From: Pseudomonas sp. | GTDB taxonomy: Bacteria; Pseudomonadota; Gammaproteobacteria; Pseudomonadales; Pseudomonadaceae | Assembly: GCF_030690725.1 (NCBI RefSeq) | Contig: NZ_JAUYGD010000060.1 | Span: forward strand, 1-41,591 | Length of the DNA stretch: 41,591 nt | Direction of reading: 5' to 3' | Shown: piece after piece, positions 18,201 through 26,984 of the stretch | How the letters are laid out: each line of letters opens with the position of its first letter | Numbering within the stretch: position 1 is the first letter of the stretch | Notes under the pieces: model-generated | What the model was told of the DNA's origin: nothing | Seen by the model: only the letters and a program-made list of their open reading frames with translations | Database searches by the model: none | Program-made: the position numbers and the translations under genes

Positions 18201-19256
18201 ATGAATACGTTGCTGTTGCACTGCCGTCCGGGTTTTGAAAATGAGGTGTGTGCGGAAATCGCCGAACATGCCGCGCGTCTGGATGTTGCCGGTTATGCCA
18301 AGGCCAAGCCGAGTACCGCCTGCGCGGAATTTATCTGCACCGAGGACGAGGGTGCCGAGCGCCTGATGCGCGGGGTGCGCTTCAATCAGCTGATCTTCCC
18401 GCGGCAGTGGGCGCGCGGGGTGTTTATCAACCTGCCGGAGCTGGACCGCATCAGTGTGCTGCTCGGCCATCTGGCGGATTTTCCGGTATTCGGCAGCCTG
18501 TGGCTGGAAGTGCTGGACACCAACGATGGCAAGGAACTGTCGAATTTCTGCAAGAAGTTCGAGGCGCCGCTGCGTAACGCCCTGACCAAGGCCGGCAAGC
18601 TGGTCGAGGATGCACACAAACCCCGCCTGCTGTTGACCTTTAAAAGCGGCCGCGAAGTGTTTGTCGGCATGGCCGAAACGAATAACTCGGCGATCTGGCC
18701 CATGGGCATTCCCCGTTTGAAGTTCCCCCGCGAGGCGCCGAGTCGCTCGACCCTCAAGCTGGAGGAGGCCTGGCACACCTTTATCCCCCGCGAGCAGTGG
18801 GATGAGCGTTTGTCCGATGAGATGACCGGGGTCGACCTCGGCGCCGCTCCAGGCGGTTGGACCTATCAACTGGTCAAACGCGGCATGCTGGTGACCGCCA
18901 TTGACAACGGGCCAATGGCTGAGAGCCTGATGGACACCGGCCTGGTGACTCACTTGATGGTTGATGGCTTCACCTGGAAGCCCAAGCAGCCGGTGGACTG
19001 GATGGTCTGCGATATCGTCGAAAAACCCGCCCGCAGCGCCGCCTTGTTGGAAACCTGGATCGGCGAAGGCCATTGCCGTGAGGCGGTGGTCAACCTCAAG
19101 TTGCCGATGAAGCAGCGCTACGCCGAGGTGCGGCGCCTGTTGCAGCGCCTGGAAGACGGCTTTGCCGAGCGCAAGATCAAGGTATCGATCGCCTGCAAGC
19201 AGCTTTATCACGACCGCGAAGAAGTGACCTGCCATCTGCGCCGCTTAAGCAAGTGA
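18201..19256 (+). CDS. rlmM: 23S rRNA 2'-O-methyltransferase (C2498)
   Basis: A 351-residue enzyme that methylates the ribose of C2498 in 23S rRNA. The N-terminal part (1-180) is the THUMP-like RNA-binding region. SRSTLKLEEA near 181-190 starts the Rossmann-like methyltransferase domain, where DLGAAPGGW (212-220) binds S-adenosylmethionine. D271 (WMVCDIVEKP) and K291-region VNLKLPMKQ supply the catalytic residues. Start and length are as in E. coli RlmM, and GAGGAGA precedes the ATG. Its stop is only 2 bp from that of the convergent hydrolase gene, leaving no room for a separate terminator. Confidence 0.95.
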   Translation: MNTLLLHCRPGFENEVCAEIAEHAARLDVAGYAKAKPSTACAEFICTEDEGAERLMRGVRFNQLIFPRQWARGVFINLPELDRISVLLGHLADFPVFGSLWLEVLDTNDGKELSNFCKKFEAPLRNALTKAGKLVEDAHKPRLLLTFKSGREVFVGMAETNNSAIWPMGIPRLKFPREAPSRSTLKLEEAWHTFIPREQWDERLSDEMTGVDLGAAPGGWTYQLVKRGMLVTAIDNGPMAESLMDTGLVTHLMVDGFTWKPKQPVDWMVCDIVEKPARSAALLETWIGEGHCREAVVNLKLPMKQRYAEVRRLLQRLEDGFAERKIKVSIACKQLYHDREEVTCHLRRLSK

Positions 19257-19258
19257 TC

Positions 19259-20800
19259 TCAATGTCGGGCCAGTTGCGGTTGTAACGGCAGCAACTGCGG
19301 CACTTCGATCGTCCCTTGCAGGGTGCTGCTGCCCAGTTGCCAGGAACCGTTGAACAGGTACTGGCCGCTAAAGCCGCTGATACGCAAGCCCAGCACGTCA
19401 CCAGGCTGCAGTTGCGCGCTGACGGCAGCCAGTTCGGTGCTGGCTTGGCCCTTGAGTGGGGTGACCTGCTCGCTCAGCACTTCACTGCGACCATTGGCGC
19501 GCTTGACCACCAGGGCGGCAAATAGCGTCGGCAGTCCCTCGGCGTTTTCCAGATGCACACGGGGCACGCCGACCAGGGCGCTGCTCGCCTGTGCCTGTTG
19601 CAGTGGGATAAACCGCGACGGCTGCAGCAGCCCGCTGCTAAGCGGGCGAATCGCCGTTGCCGGCAGCTCGATACGCTGATTGGCCGGCAGTTGTTGCAAG
19701 GCCACGCCATGATCCAGATCGAGACTGACGCAGAAATCAGGAATGCTCGCGGCCACGCCCTTACGGCCGCGCAGCTTGTCTTCATACCAACTGATGATGC
19801 TCTGGTAGAGGTTGATCGCTCGACCGTCGCAATGCAGCACCGTCTCATTATTGAACGGCGGCAGGCCGCTCCAGCGTTGCATGGGCGGCGGCAGGATATG
19901 TCCGCCCTGCATGCCGAGCAGGCGCACATCGCGCTCGCCTTGTTGCAGGCAATCACGAATCGCCAGGCCCTGGTTGAGCGGGAACAGGGTGTCGCGCAGG
20001 CCCTGAATCAGCAGGGCATCGGCTTGCGGGCGCTGACCACGTGCGCAGTAGCTGGTCAGGCTGTGAGCCTTGAGTTCGACGCGCACCGAGTCGCGCATGC
20101 GGCCGTCGGCGCTTTTCAGGTAGGGCGCCTGAACGAATTTGCCCAAGTCATAACCGGTGGAAAGGCCGAGGCTGAGCAGCACGCCAGTCCAGCCGACTTT
20201 CATATGGCTGTCCGGGGCCAGGGCTTCGCTCAGGTCATACCAGGTGGCAATCGGCACAATGGCGTCGATACGTGGGTCGGTCGCGGAGGCCAACAGCTGC
20301 ACGGCGCCGCCGTAGCTTTCGCCGAGCATGCCGACTTTCGGGTCGTTCGGCCCGTCCATGCTTAATCGCGGCAGGTTGGCGGCGGCCCAGTCGATCACTG
20401 CCAGGGCGTCCTGCACCTCGTACTCCGGGTTCATCATCTCGATATCGCCTTCGCTGCCGCCCCAGCCGCGTTGGTCGTAGCTGATCACCCAGTAACCGGC
20501 CTGCCAGGCTTTCACTGCGGCGCGCCCGGACATCATCTGCGTGCCATAGAAGCCATTCGGTCGGGTCACCCGCCAGCCGCCCCAGCCGTGGGTGTGCACG
20601 ATCACTGGCGCCTGTTCGCCCACCTTGAGTGCAGGCTGGAATACGGTGGCCGATAGCCGGGTGCCGTCGCGGCCATAAATCACTGCATCGAAGTACCTGG
20701 CAGGCAGATCCTGCCCGGCGCTGGCGCTAAAATCCGGCAGTTGGTCACGGGCGGCGCAGCCGCTGAGCAGCAGGGCGGCGAGTAGCAGGGCAAGGCGCAT
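19259..20800 (-). CDS. CocE/NonD-type alpha/beta hydrolase, predicted lipoprotein
   Basis: A 513-residue serine hydrolase of the X-Pro dipeptidyl-peptidase / cocaine-esterase family. The leader MRLALLLAALLLSGC has a lipobox (LLSG) with C15 as the lipid site, so it is likely attached to a membrane facing the periplasm. The catalytic residues expected are S162 (GESYGG), D270 (GLRDTLFP) and H301 (QGGHI). A C-terminal jelly-roll region follows (LRISGFSGQYLFNGSW). Substrate is unknown, and esterase, amidase or peptidase activity are all possible. It is divergent from tusA and tail-to-tail with rlmM. Confidence 0.85.
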   Translation of the reverse strand: MRLALLLAALLLSGCAARDQLPDFSASAGQDLPARYFDAVIYGRDGTRLSATVFQPALKVGEQAPVIVHTHGWGGWRVTRPNGFYGTQMMSGRAAVKAWQAGYWVISYDQRGWGGSEGDIEMMNPEYEVQDALAVIDWAAANLPRLSMDGPNDPKVGMLGESYGGAVQLLASATDPRIDAIVPIATWYDLSEALAPDSHMKVGWTGVLLSLGLSTGYDLGKFVQAPYLKSADGRMRDSVRVELKAHSLTSYCARGQRPQADALLIQGLRDTLFPLNQGLAIRDCLQQGERDVRLLGMQGGHILPPPMQRWSGLPPFNNETVLHCDGRAINLYQSIISWYEDKLRGRKGVAASIPDFCVSLDLDHGVALQQLPANQRIELPATAIRPLSSGLLQPSRFIPLQQAQASSALVGVPRVHLENAEGLPTLFAALVVKRANGRSEVLSEQVTPLKGQASTELAAVSAQLQPGDVLGLRISGFSGQYLFNGSWQLGSSTLQGTIEVPQLLPLQPQLARH

Positions 20801-20986
20801 ATATGGCTCTTATTGGAATGGTGGGCGCTGCGCAGCCTGCCTGATTGAGCCGCCGCCGGCTGCCCATCCAAGGTTGTGTTGACCTGTTATCGGCTCGAAT
20901 ACGGATGCAGTCGTTTTCAGCAGTCTGCTAGATGACCTTTGGGTCAGCTTTGCGCGAGAATAGCGGCCTGCTACTGGAGCCTGCCG

Positions 20987-21238
20987 ATGTCTTTGCAAAC
21001 CACTGCCATTCCCGATGCCACCCTCGACGCCACCGGGCTCAACTGCCCCGAGCCGGTGATGATGCTGCACAACAAGGTGCGCGACCTGCAGGCCGGCGGC
21101 CTGCTCAAGGTGATTGCCACCGATCCCTCGACCCGCCGCGATATTCCAAAGTTCTGCGTATTTCTTGGCCATGAGCTGGTGGAGCAGGCGGAAGACGGCG
21201 CGACTTATCTGTACTTAATCCGCAAGAAGCTCGACTAA
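20987..21238 (+). CDS. tusA: Sulfurtransferase TusA
   Basis: An 83-residue sulfur carrier. C20 in GLNCPEPV is the persulfide-bearing residue of the CPxP motif. In E. coli TusA passes sulfur from IscS to TusBCD for 2-thiolation of tRNA wobble uridines, and it also affects molybdenum cofactor supply. The ATG at 20987 follows CTGGAGCCTGCCG and gives the normal length. Sixteen extra in-frame codons upstream overlap the promoter region. Its stop overlaps the next start in TAATG, so translation of the two is coupled. Confidence 0.93.
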   Translation: MSLQTTAIPDATLDATGLNCPEPVMMLHNKVRDLQAGGLLKVIATDPSTRRDIPKFCVFLGHELVEQAEDGATYLYLIRKKLD

Positions 21239-21693
21239 TGAACTGGTACTTCGCCTACGGCTCGAATATGAATCCGGCACGCATGCAAGCTCGCGGCATG
21301 ACGGTGCTGGAGGCGCTACCAGGGCATCTGCCGGGTTACAGCCTGTGCTTTAACAAGCGTGCAGCGGACCGGGCGCCGGGTCGGGCCTACGCCAATATTC
21401 GCCATCAGCGCGACAGTGTGGTGGAGGGCGTGCTGTATCGCTTGGCCGACGCTGGTGAGATCGCCAAACTGGATCACTTCGAAGGCACACCGATCTATTA
21501 CAGCCGCGAGTGCCTGCCGGTTGTCGCGGCCCATGGCGTGCAGCCGGCCTGGGTGTATATCGCCAACCCAGCGTTTCGCGAAGAAGGCTTGCTGCCTAGC
21601 GCCGACTACCTGGCCCACCTGCTGGCTGGGCGTGAGTTGTTGTCCAAAGCCTACTGGTCGACGCTGGCGGCCTGGTCGGTCCATCCTGACTGA
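21238..21693 (+). CDS. Gamma-glutamylcyclotransferase-like protein
   Basis: A 151-residue protein of the GGCT fold. The substrate-binding loop YGSN (7-10) opens the protein and the catalytic Glu is expected at E82 in LDHFEG. Such enzymes release 5-oxoproline from gamma-glutamyl amines or dipeptides. The exact substrate cannot be read from sequence. The start overlaps the tusA stop by one base, which links it to sulfur and thiol metabolism by context. Its last 43 bp overlap the 3' end of the DUF3080 gene on the other strand. Confidence 0.88.
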   Translation: MNWYFAYGSNMNPARMQARGMTVLEALPGHLPGYSLCFNKRAADRAPGRAYANIRHQRDSVVEGVLYRLADAGEIAKLDHFEGTPIYYSRECLPVVAAHGVQPAWVYIANPAFREEGLLPSADYLAHLLAGRELLSKAYWSTLAAWSVHPD

Positions 21694-22733
21694 CCGGGCG
21701 CCAGGCCGCAGCTGTTTAGCAGCTCCTGCCAACTGCGCACATGGCGCGCGGTGGCCTGCTGGAAATCTGCCCATAACGAAGCCTCTGGGCCGCTCAGGCT
21801 GTGCAGATACTGCCGAGTGGCTGGCGGTATCTGTGCCACGCTGCTGAGGCTGCGCAGGCTGCTGCTCCAGAGCTGGCCGCGCTGATCCACCTGTGCCAGA
21901 TAGGGCTGCAGGCTGCCGGCGTAATATTTGATAAAGATGTTCTGTGTGATGCGTGCGCCTTGCGTGGCCGTGCCCGTGGGGCAGAGCGGCCGACCCTGTT
22001 GGCGGCTTTGCAGCATGGCGCTGCCCTGGTTGAGGCTGTGAGTCAGGCTGGCCAGGCTGCTGATCAACTGGCCGCCCTGGTCGCTGGCGTGCAGGGCGAA
22101 GAACAGCGGGTCAAGCTGCTCGGCACTTGGCGGCAAGGCTGCGGGTAGCGCGCTGCCGATGCTGGCCAACTGCGCCAGGGCATCCAGTGCAGCACTGTCT
22201 TCGTCGGCATCCGGCGGCAGGGTCTGTTCAGCAAAACGCAGGTAGCGTTCGACTTCCGGGCTGGCATTCAGGGCATTCCAGAATACGCCGGGCAGTTGCG
22301 CGCGCTTTTCCTGCGCCAGTTGTTCAAGGGTGTTGCGCAGGGGTTGCTGCTCCTGGCTGCGCAGGTGTGCGCTGCAGGCATCCAGGGCGCGCAGCAGGTC
22401 GCCTTCGTAAGCCAGGCGGCTGCTGGGCGTGAGTTGTTTACCGAGGCTGTTGTTGCGTTGGCTGATTTGCTGTTGCAGGGCGGGGCAGCGACGCACATCG
22501 ACCAGCAGATCGAGCAGGCTGATGCGCAACTCGACAATTTCTATCAGGCGTTCGCGCCGGGCTGGCAGGCGGTAGCGGGTCAGCTCGCTGGCGTCGAAAG
22601 CTGTTGCCGGTTCGACATCCAGGGCGTTGCTCAGGCGCTGCAGATAATCGGCCTGCAGCGCCAGGCCATCATCGGCGGGCGTGCAGGCGCACAGGCAAAG
22701 TGCAGTGAGCAGAAGCAGCAGGCGGGCGTTCAT
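21651..22733 (-). CDS. DUF3080 family lipoprotein
   Basis: A 360-residue protein with a signal peptide of about 16 residues and a Cys-rich end (LCLCAC, C17 probably lipidated), then a helical, Gln/Leu-rich domain. DUF3080 stretches are visible in YLQRLSNALDVEP near 30-42 and CGLAPGQSGW near the C-terminus. Function is unknown, probably at the outer membrane or periplasm. The start overlaps the stop of the MATE exporter gene in TGATG, so the two are translationally coupled and may act together in the envelope. Confidence 0.82.
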   Translation of the reverse strand: MNARLLLLLTALCLCACTPADDGLALQADYLQRLSNALDVEPATAFDASELTRYRLPARRERLIEIVELRISLLDLLVDVRRCPALQQQISQRNNSLGKQLTPSSRLAYEGDLLRALDACSAHLRSQEQQPLRNTLEQLAQEKRAQLPGVFWNALNASPEVERYLRFAEQTLPPDADEDSAALDALAQLASIGSALPAALPPSAEQLDPLFFALHASDQGGQLISSLASLTHSLNQGSAMLQSRQQGRPLCPTGTATQGARITQNIFIKYYAGSLQPYLAQVDQRGQLWSSSLRSLSSVAQIPPATRQYLHSLSGPEASLWADFQQATARHVRSWQELLNSCGLAPGQSGWTDQAASVDQ

Positions 22734-24112
22734 CAGGCCATCTTAGCGGCTCGAATGCGTTTGCGCGCGCTGCTGGCCAGGCGCACGGCGAGCATGCCGC
22801 CGGCGCAGGTCAGGCCAACCACCAGGCCCTGCCAGAGCCCGCTGGGGCCGCTGGGTTCGCCGAACCAGTCGGTCAGACCGAGCGCGTATCCCACCGGCAG
22901 GCCGATGCCCCAATAGGCGAACAGGGTCAGGATCATGGTTACGCGGGTGTCTTGATAGCCACGCAGTGCGCCGGCTGCGGTGACCTGAATGGCGTCGGAG
23001 AACTGGAACAGCGCCGAATAGACCAGCAGCGTGGTGGCCACCGCGATTACCGCGCGGTCCGGGGTATAGATCTGCGCAATCTCTTCGCGCAACAGCAGCA
23101 TCAAACTGGCCGACAGGCAGGCGTAGCCGAGCGCCGCCGCCATGCTCACCCCAGCAGCAAAGCGCGCTTCACGCGGCTCGCCACGGCCGAGGGCCTGGCC
23201 AACGCGCACGGTGGCGGCCATGCCGAGCGAATACGGGATCATAAACACCATGGAGCTGAAGTTCAGGGCGATCTGATGGCCCGCCACCACGGTTGCGCCC
23301 AGGCCGCCGATCAGCAGGGCGATCACGGCGAAAATGCTCGATTCGGCAAACACCGCGATGCCAATCGGCAGACCGACCGAGAGCAGGCGCTTGAGCACTG
23401 GCCACTGCGGCCATTCGAAATGGCTGAAGATTTTGCTCGGCTGATAGAACGGCGCCCACTTCACCCACCAGAGCATGCTCAGAAACATAAAGCCCATTAC
23501 CAGGCCAGTGGCCCAGCCGCAGCCGACGCCGCCCATGGCCGGCAACCCGAGCTTGCCGTAGATAAAGATGTAATTGAGCGGAATATTCAGCGCCAGGCCG
23601 CACAGGCCGATGACCATGCTTGGCCGCGTATGCCCCAGGCCGTCACTGAAGCAGCGCAGCACGTGGTACAGCGCTACGGCGGGGAAACCGCAGGCCACGG
23701 CGCGCAGGTAGCCCATGGCAGGTTCGATCAGCGCCGGGTCGACGTTCATCAGGCTGAGGACGATTTCCGCGTTCCACAAAATCACCGCTGCCGCGATGCC
23801 CACCGTCAGCGCCAGCCACAGTGCCTGGCGCACCAGCGGGCCGATTTCGGTATGCGCACCTGCGCCAAAGCGCTGGGCGACCTTGGGCGTGGTGGCCAGC
23901 AGAATGCCGGTCATCAGTAGAAATACCGGCACCCAGATCGAGTTGCCCAGCGCCACCGCAGCCAGATCCTGCGGGCTGACCCGGCCGGCCATCACGGTAT
24001 CGACGAAGCCCATGGCGGTGTTGGCCAACTGGGCAATGATGATCGGCGTTGCGAGCTTCAGCAGGCTGTAGAACTCGGTGCTGACGCGTTGCAAACGGGT
24101 TTGGACAAGCAT
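22733..24112 (-). CDS. MATE family multidrug efflux transporter (NorM-like)
   Basis: A 459-residue inner-membrane antiporter with about 12 membrane helices in two repeats. ATPIIIAQLANTAMGFVDTVMAGRVSP in the first helix pair is the classical MATE opening (quoted in part: QLANTAMGFVDTVMAGR). GLPIGIAVFAESSIFAV starts the second half. NorM-type members expel cationic drugs using sodium or proton gradients. Substrate is not predictable. No strong Shine-Dalgarno is seen before the ATG. It is head-to-head with pdxB and coupled to the DUF3080 lipoprotein gene downstream. Confidence 0.9.
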   Translation of the reverse strand: MLVQTRLQRVSTEFYSLLKLATPIIIAQLANTAMGFVDTVMAGRVSPQDLAAVALGNSIWVPVFLLMTGILLATTPKVAQRFGAGAHTEIGPLVRQALWLALTVGIAAAVILWNAEIVLSLMNVDPALIEPAMGYLRAVACGFPAVALYHVLRCFSDGLGHTRPSMVIGLCGLALNIPLNYIFIYGKLGLPAMGGVGCGWATGLVMGFMFLSMLWWVKWAPFYQPSKIFSHFEWPQWPVLKRLLSVGLPIGIAVFAESSIFAVIALLIGGLGATVVAGHQIALNFSSMVFMIPYSLGMAATVRVGQALGRGEPREARFAAGVSMAAALGYACLSASLMLLLREEIAQIYTPDRAVIAVATTLLVYSALFQFSDAIQVTAAGALRGYQDTRVTMILTLFAYWGIGLPVGYALGLTDWFGEPSGPSGLWQGLVVGLTCAGGMLAVRLASSARKRIRAAKMA

Positions 24113-24291
24113 TGAGGTGTATCCAGCTGTATATCAGGAAACCGTGCAGTCTACGCCTTGACGGCTTGGTCAGGAAACCTTGTTGCGCAATGTTTCAGTG
24201 CAGCAGGCACATTACGCGACTCAGCGTAGCCAAGCGATGCCGGCAGGTTAGAATGCCGGCCTGATTTGCGGAGCACGGGAACAGACCCTCT

Positions 24292-25437
24292 ATGCGCATC
24301 GTTGCTGATGAAAATATCCCTCTGCTTGATGAGTTCTTTGCCGGTTTTGGCGAGATTCGCCGCTTGCCCGGCCGCAGCATCGATGCGGCTGCGGTCGCCG
24401 ATGCCGACCTGCTGCTGGTGCGCTCGGTGACTCAGGTGGATCGCGCGTTGCTCGACGGCTCGCCGGTGAAGTTTGTCGGCACCTGCACCATCGGCACTGA
24501 CCATCTGGACCTCGACTACTTCCAGCAGGCGGGCATCACCTGGGCCAGCGCACCGGGCTGCAATGCCCGTGGCGTGGTCGATTATGTGCTGGGCAGCCTG
24601 CTGGTATTGGCCGAGCAGCAGGGCGTCGACCTGGCTAGCCGTACTTATGGCGTGATCGGCGCGGGGCAGGTTGGCAGTCGTCTGCTTAAGGTTCTGCGTG
24701 GCCTGGGTTGGCGTGTGCTGGTCTGCGACCCGCCGCGCCAGGCGGCGGAGGATGGTGATTTCGTCAGCTTGCAGCAGGTGCTGGATGAATGTGACGTGAT
24801 CAGCCTGCATACGCCGCTGGAGCGTCTGGGTGAACACCCAACTTATCACCTGTTCGATCACGCACGTCTGGCCGCTCTAAAGCCAGGCAGCTGGCTGATC
24901 AACGCCAGCCGTGGCGCGGTGGTGGATAACCAGGCCTTGCGTGAATTACTGACTCAGCGCAGTGATTTGCAGGTGGTATTGGATGTCTGGGAAGGCGAGC
25001 CGCAGGCGGATGTCGAGCTGGCCGCGTTATGCCGCATCGCCACGCCACATATCGCCGGTTATAGCCTCGATGGCAAGCTGCGCGGTACCGCGCAGATCTA
25101 TCAGGCGCTGTGTCAGCACCTGGGTGTTGCACCCAGCGTCGAGTTGGCGCAACTGATGCCGGCGGCCTGGCTAAGTGATCTGACTGTCGATGCCAGTGCC
25201 GATCCGGCCTGGGCCTTGGCCACTATCTGCCGCGCCGTGTATGACCCGCGCCGCGATGATGCGGATTTTCGCCGCAGCCTGCAGGGCGATGCGGCAATGC
25301 GGAGTGCGGCGTTTGACGGGCTGCGTAAACACTACCCAATGCGCCGGGAAATCGACGGGTTGGCGGTTTGCGTCAAGGGTGATGCGCCGGCGTTGGTTAG
25401 CCTGGTGCAGGCGTTGGGTGCGAAGATGAAAGAGTAG
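24292..25437 (+). CDS. pdxB: 4-phosphoerythronate dehydrogenase
   Basis: A 381-residue D-2-hydroxyacid dehydrogenase of pyridoxal 5'-phosphate synthesis, oxidising 4-phospho-D-erythronate. The NAD site is [11 protein letters not shown] (120-130). The catalytic Arg is R207 (NASRGAVVD), the Glu E236 (WEGEP) and the His H253 ([11 protein letters not shown]). The C-terminal dimerisation domain peculiar to PdxB is present ([14 protein letters not shown]). A TAGAAT -10-like box precedes the gene at 24249-24254. The stop codon TAG is the first part of the GTAG head of a REP pair, so the gene end and the repeat are fused, while the protein length stays normal. Confidence 0.95.
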   Translation: MRIVADENIPLLDEFFAGFGEIRRLPGRSIDAAAVADADLLLVRSVTQVDRALLDGSPVKFVGTCTIGTDHLDLDYFQQAGITWASAPGCNARGVVDYVLGSLLVLAEQQGVDLASRTYGVIGAGQVGSRLLKVLRGLGWRVLVCDPPRQAAEDGDFVSLQQVLDECDVISLHTPLERLGEHPTYHLFDHARLAALKPGSWLINASRGAVVDNQALRELLTQRSDLQVVLDVWEGEPQADVELAALCRIATPHIAGYSLDGKLRGTAQIYQALCQHLGVAPSVELAQLMPAAWLSDLTVDASADPAWALATICRAVYDPRRDDADFRRSLQGDAAMRSAAFDGLRKHYPMRREIDGLAVCVKGDAPALVSLVQALGAKMKE

Positions 25438-25504
25438 GGTGGATGGCGCTTCACCCACCATCTGTGGCCTTCATGGTGGATGAAAAAAGCCTCATCCACC
25501 CTAC
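25434..25504. repeat. GTAG-headed REP pair overlapping the pdxB stop codon
   Basis: GTAGGGTGGATGGCGCTTCA at 25434 and its inverted partner GGATGAAAAAAGCCTCATCC...CCTAC ending 25504 form two hairpins (GGGTG..CACCC and GGTGGATGA..TCATCCACC) with GTAG outermost on both sides. It fills nearly all of the 78 bp between pdxB and the convergent small gene, so it probably also terminates both transcripts. The TAG of the left GTAG is the pdxB stop. Confidence 0.85.
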
Positions 25505-25515
25505 GAAGAGCATGC

Positions 25516-25677
25516 TTACTTGGCTTGAGGGGCTTGCTTTTGAGCTTTTTCCAGCGCGTTGCAGGCCTGCTGGATCATCTCTTCGGTGATCGGGATTTCG
25601 CGGCCCTGGGCGTCGATGACAAAGCCGCCTACCGGCATTGTCGTGGTTTTTTGCGAATTCTGTTGTTGGCTGTGCAT
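25516..25677 (-). CDS. Conserved 53-residue small protein (PA1571-like)
   Basis: A 53-residue protein starting MHSQQQNSQKTTTMPVGGF and ending QKQAPQAK. GAGGAGACAAGCC puts a strong ribosome site before the ATG at 25677. The core PVGGFVID..GREIPITEEMIQQAC is what I recall from a small conserved Pseudomonas protein encoded beside the ATP-NAD kinase gene (PA1571 in P. aeruginosa). No membrane segment or signal peptide is present, one Cys is at 39, and the C-terminus is probably helical. Function is unknown. It is divergent from the kinase gene and convergent with pdxB. Confidence 0.75.
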   Translation of the reverse strand: MHSQQQNSQKTTTMPVGGFVIDAQGREIPITEEMIQQACNALEKAQKQAPQAK

Positions 25678-25844
25678 GGCTTGTCTCCTCATCGGGTAGC
25701 GCGATTTTATGAGTGTTAGATGAAGGCGCTATGACAACTGCGACGGCAGAAAACCGCCGCAGGGCACAGGGCAAGTCAGTTGTTGCAGGCACTGTGCCAG
25801 GCCCGGCAGGTATTGAGCAGGCAGGTATTGAATTAGAGGATGTT

Positions 25845-26960
25845 ATGGGGCTTTTCCATATTGGCTTGATCATCAATCCATGGGCCGGGCTGGGCGGTCC
25901 TGCGGGGTTCAAGGGCAGTGACGGCATGGCCGAACAGGCCTTGGCTCTGGGTGTTGAGGCCAAGTCGGCGCTGCGTACGCAGACTGCCCTTGAGGTGCTG
26001 CTGCCGCTGCGTGAGCGCCTGGAGTTCGTCACTTTTCCCGGCGCGATGGGCGCCGATTTGCTGACTGAGATGGGTTTTGCCCACCGTGTGGTCGGTGAGC
26101 TACCGGCTGGTCCGAGCAGCGCCGCCGATACCCGTCAGGCGGTAGAGCTGCTGCAGGATGCTGGCGTGGCGTTGATTCTGTTCGCCGGTGGCGATGGTAC
26201 GGCGCGGGATATCTGCGCGGCAGTGCGTGACGGCCAGCCGGTGCTGGGTATTCCAGCTGGGGTAAAGATCCAGTCCGGGGTCTATGCCATCAGCCCGCGT
26301 GCAGCCGGTGAGCTGACTGCGCGCTTGATCGAAGGCGGTCTGGTGCGCCTAAGCAGCGGGGAAGTGCGCGATATTGATGAAAGCGCCTTGCGCGAAGGCC
26401 GCGTAACCGCGCGCTGGTACGGCGAGCTGACGGTGCCGCAGGAAGGAGGCTATGTACAGCAGGTCAAGCAGGGCGGTGTGGAGTCCGAAGAGCTGGTGCT
26501 GAATGATCTGGCCGATTGGCTGCAGGACAGCTGGGAAGCCGATGTGCGCTATGTGTTCGGCCCCGGTTCGACCCTGCATGGCTTGGCGCAGAACCTCGGC
26601 GTGCAGACCACCTTGCTCGGCGTCGATGTGATCGAGAACGGCCAGTTGCTGGCCAGTGATGTAACCGAAGCGCAGCTATTCGAACTGGTTGATGGCCAGC
26701 CAGCGCGGCTACTGGTTACTGCGATTGGCGGTCAGGGCCATATCATTGGTCGAGGCAATCAGCAGATCAGCCCACGGGTGCTGCGCGCCATCGGCCTGGA
26801 AAACCTGCGTGTGGTCGCCACCAAGCGCAAGCTCGGCACCCTGGAAGGTCGACCGCTGTTGGTGGACAGCGGTGATGTGACGCTGGACGATGCCTTCCCC
26901 GATGTCGTGCGCGTGTGGGCCGGTTATAAGGAAGAGCTGCTGTATCCCGTGGGCAAGTAG
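25845..26960 (+). CDS. ATP-NAD kinase family protein
   Basis: A 371-residue protein with the NAD/diacylglycerol-kinase fold. G-G-D-G-T at 115-119 (LFAGGDGTARDI) is the nucleotide-binding signature. The start FHIGLIINPWAGLGG and the second domain (IIGRGNQQISPRVL, C-terminal half) are of the AcoX-like branch, not of the housekeeping NadK. NADP formation or another small-molecule phosphorylation is possible. The ATG at 25845 follows GAGG. Forty-four in-frame codons upstream have no family likeness and contain two copies of GGCAGGTATTGA. It is probably the first gene of a five-gene operon reaching 30211. Confidence 0.85.
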   Translation: MGLFHIGLIINPWAGLGGPAGFKGSDGMAEQALALGVEAKSALRTQTALEVLLPLRERLEFVTFPGAMGADLLTEMGFAHRVVGELPAGPSSAADTRQAVELLQDAGVALILFAGGDGTARDICAAVRDGQPVLGIPAGVKIQSGVYAISPRAAGELTARLIEGGLVRLSSGEVRDIDESALREGRVTARWYGELTVPQEGGYVQQVKQGGVESEELVLNDLADWLQDSWEADVRYVFGPGSTLHGLAQNLGVQTTLLGVDVIENGQLLASDVTEAQLFELVDGQPARLLVTAIGGQGHIIGRGNQQISPRVLRAIGLENLRVVATKRKLGTLEGRPLLVDSGDVTLDDAFPDVVRVWAGYKEELLYPVGK

Positions 26961-26984
26961 CAGCTGAACTATTAAGGAGATGTT

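Noticed and set aside
20933..20946. TGACC-TTTG-GGTCA inverted repeat before tusA as an operator
   Set aside because: The arms are only 5 bp and no promoter could be placed with confidence. Chance is likely.
25713..25844. N-terminal extension of the ATP-NAD kinase
   Set aside because: The 44 extra codons are in frame but unlike the family, and an ATG with GAGG upstream lies at 25845.
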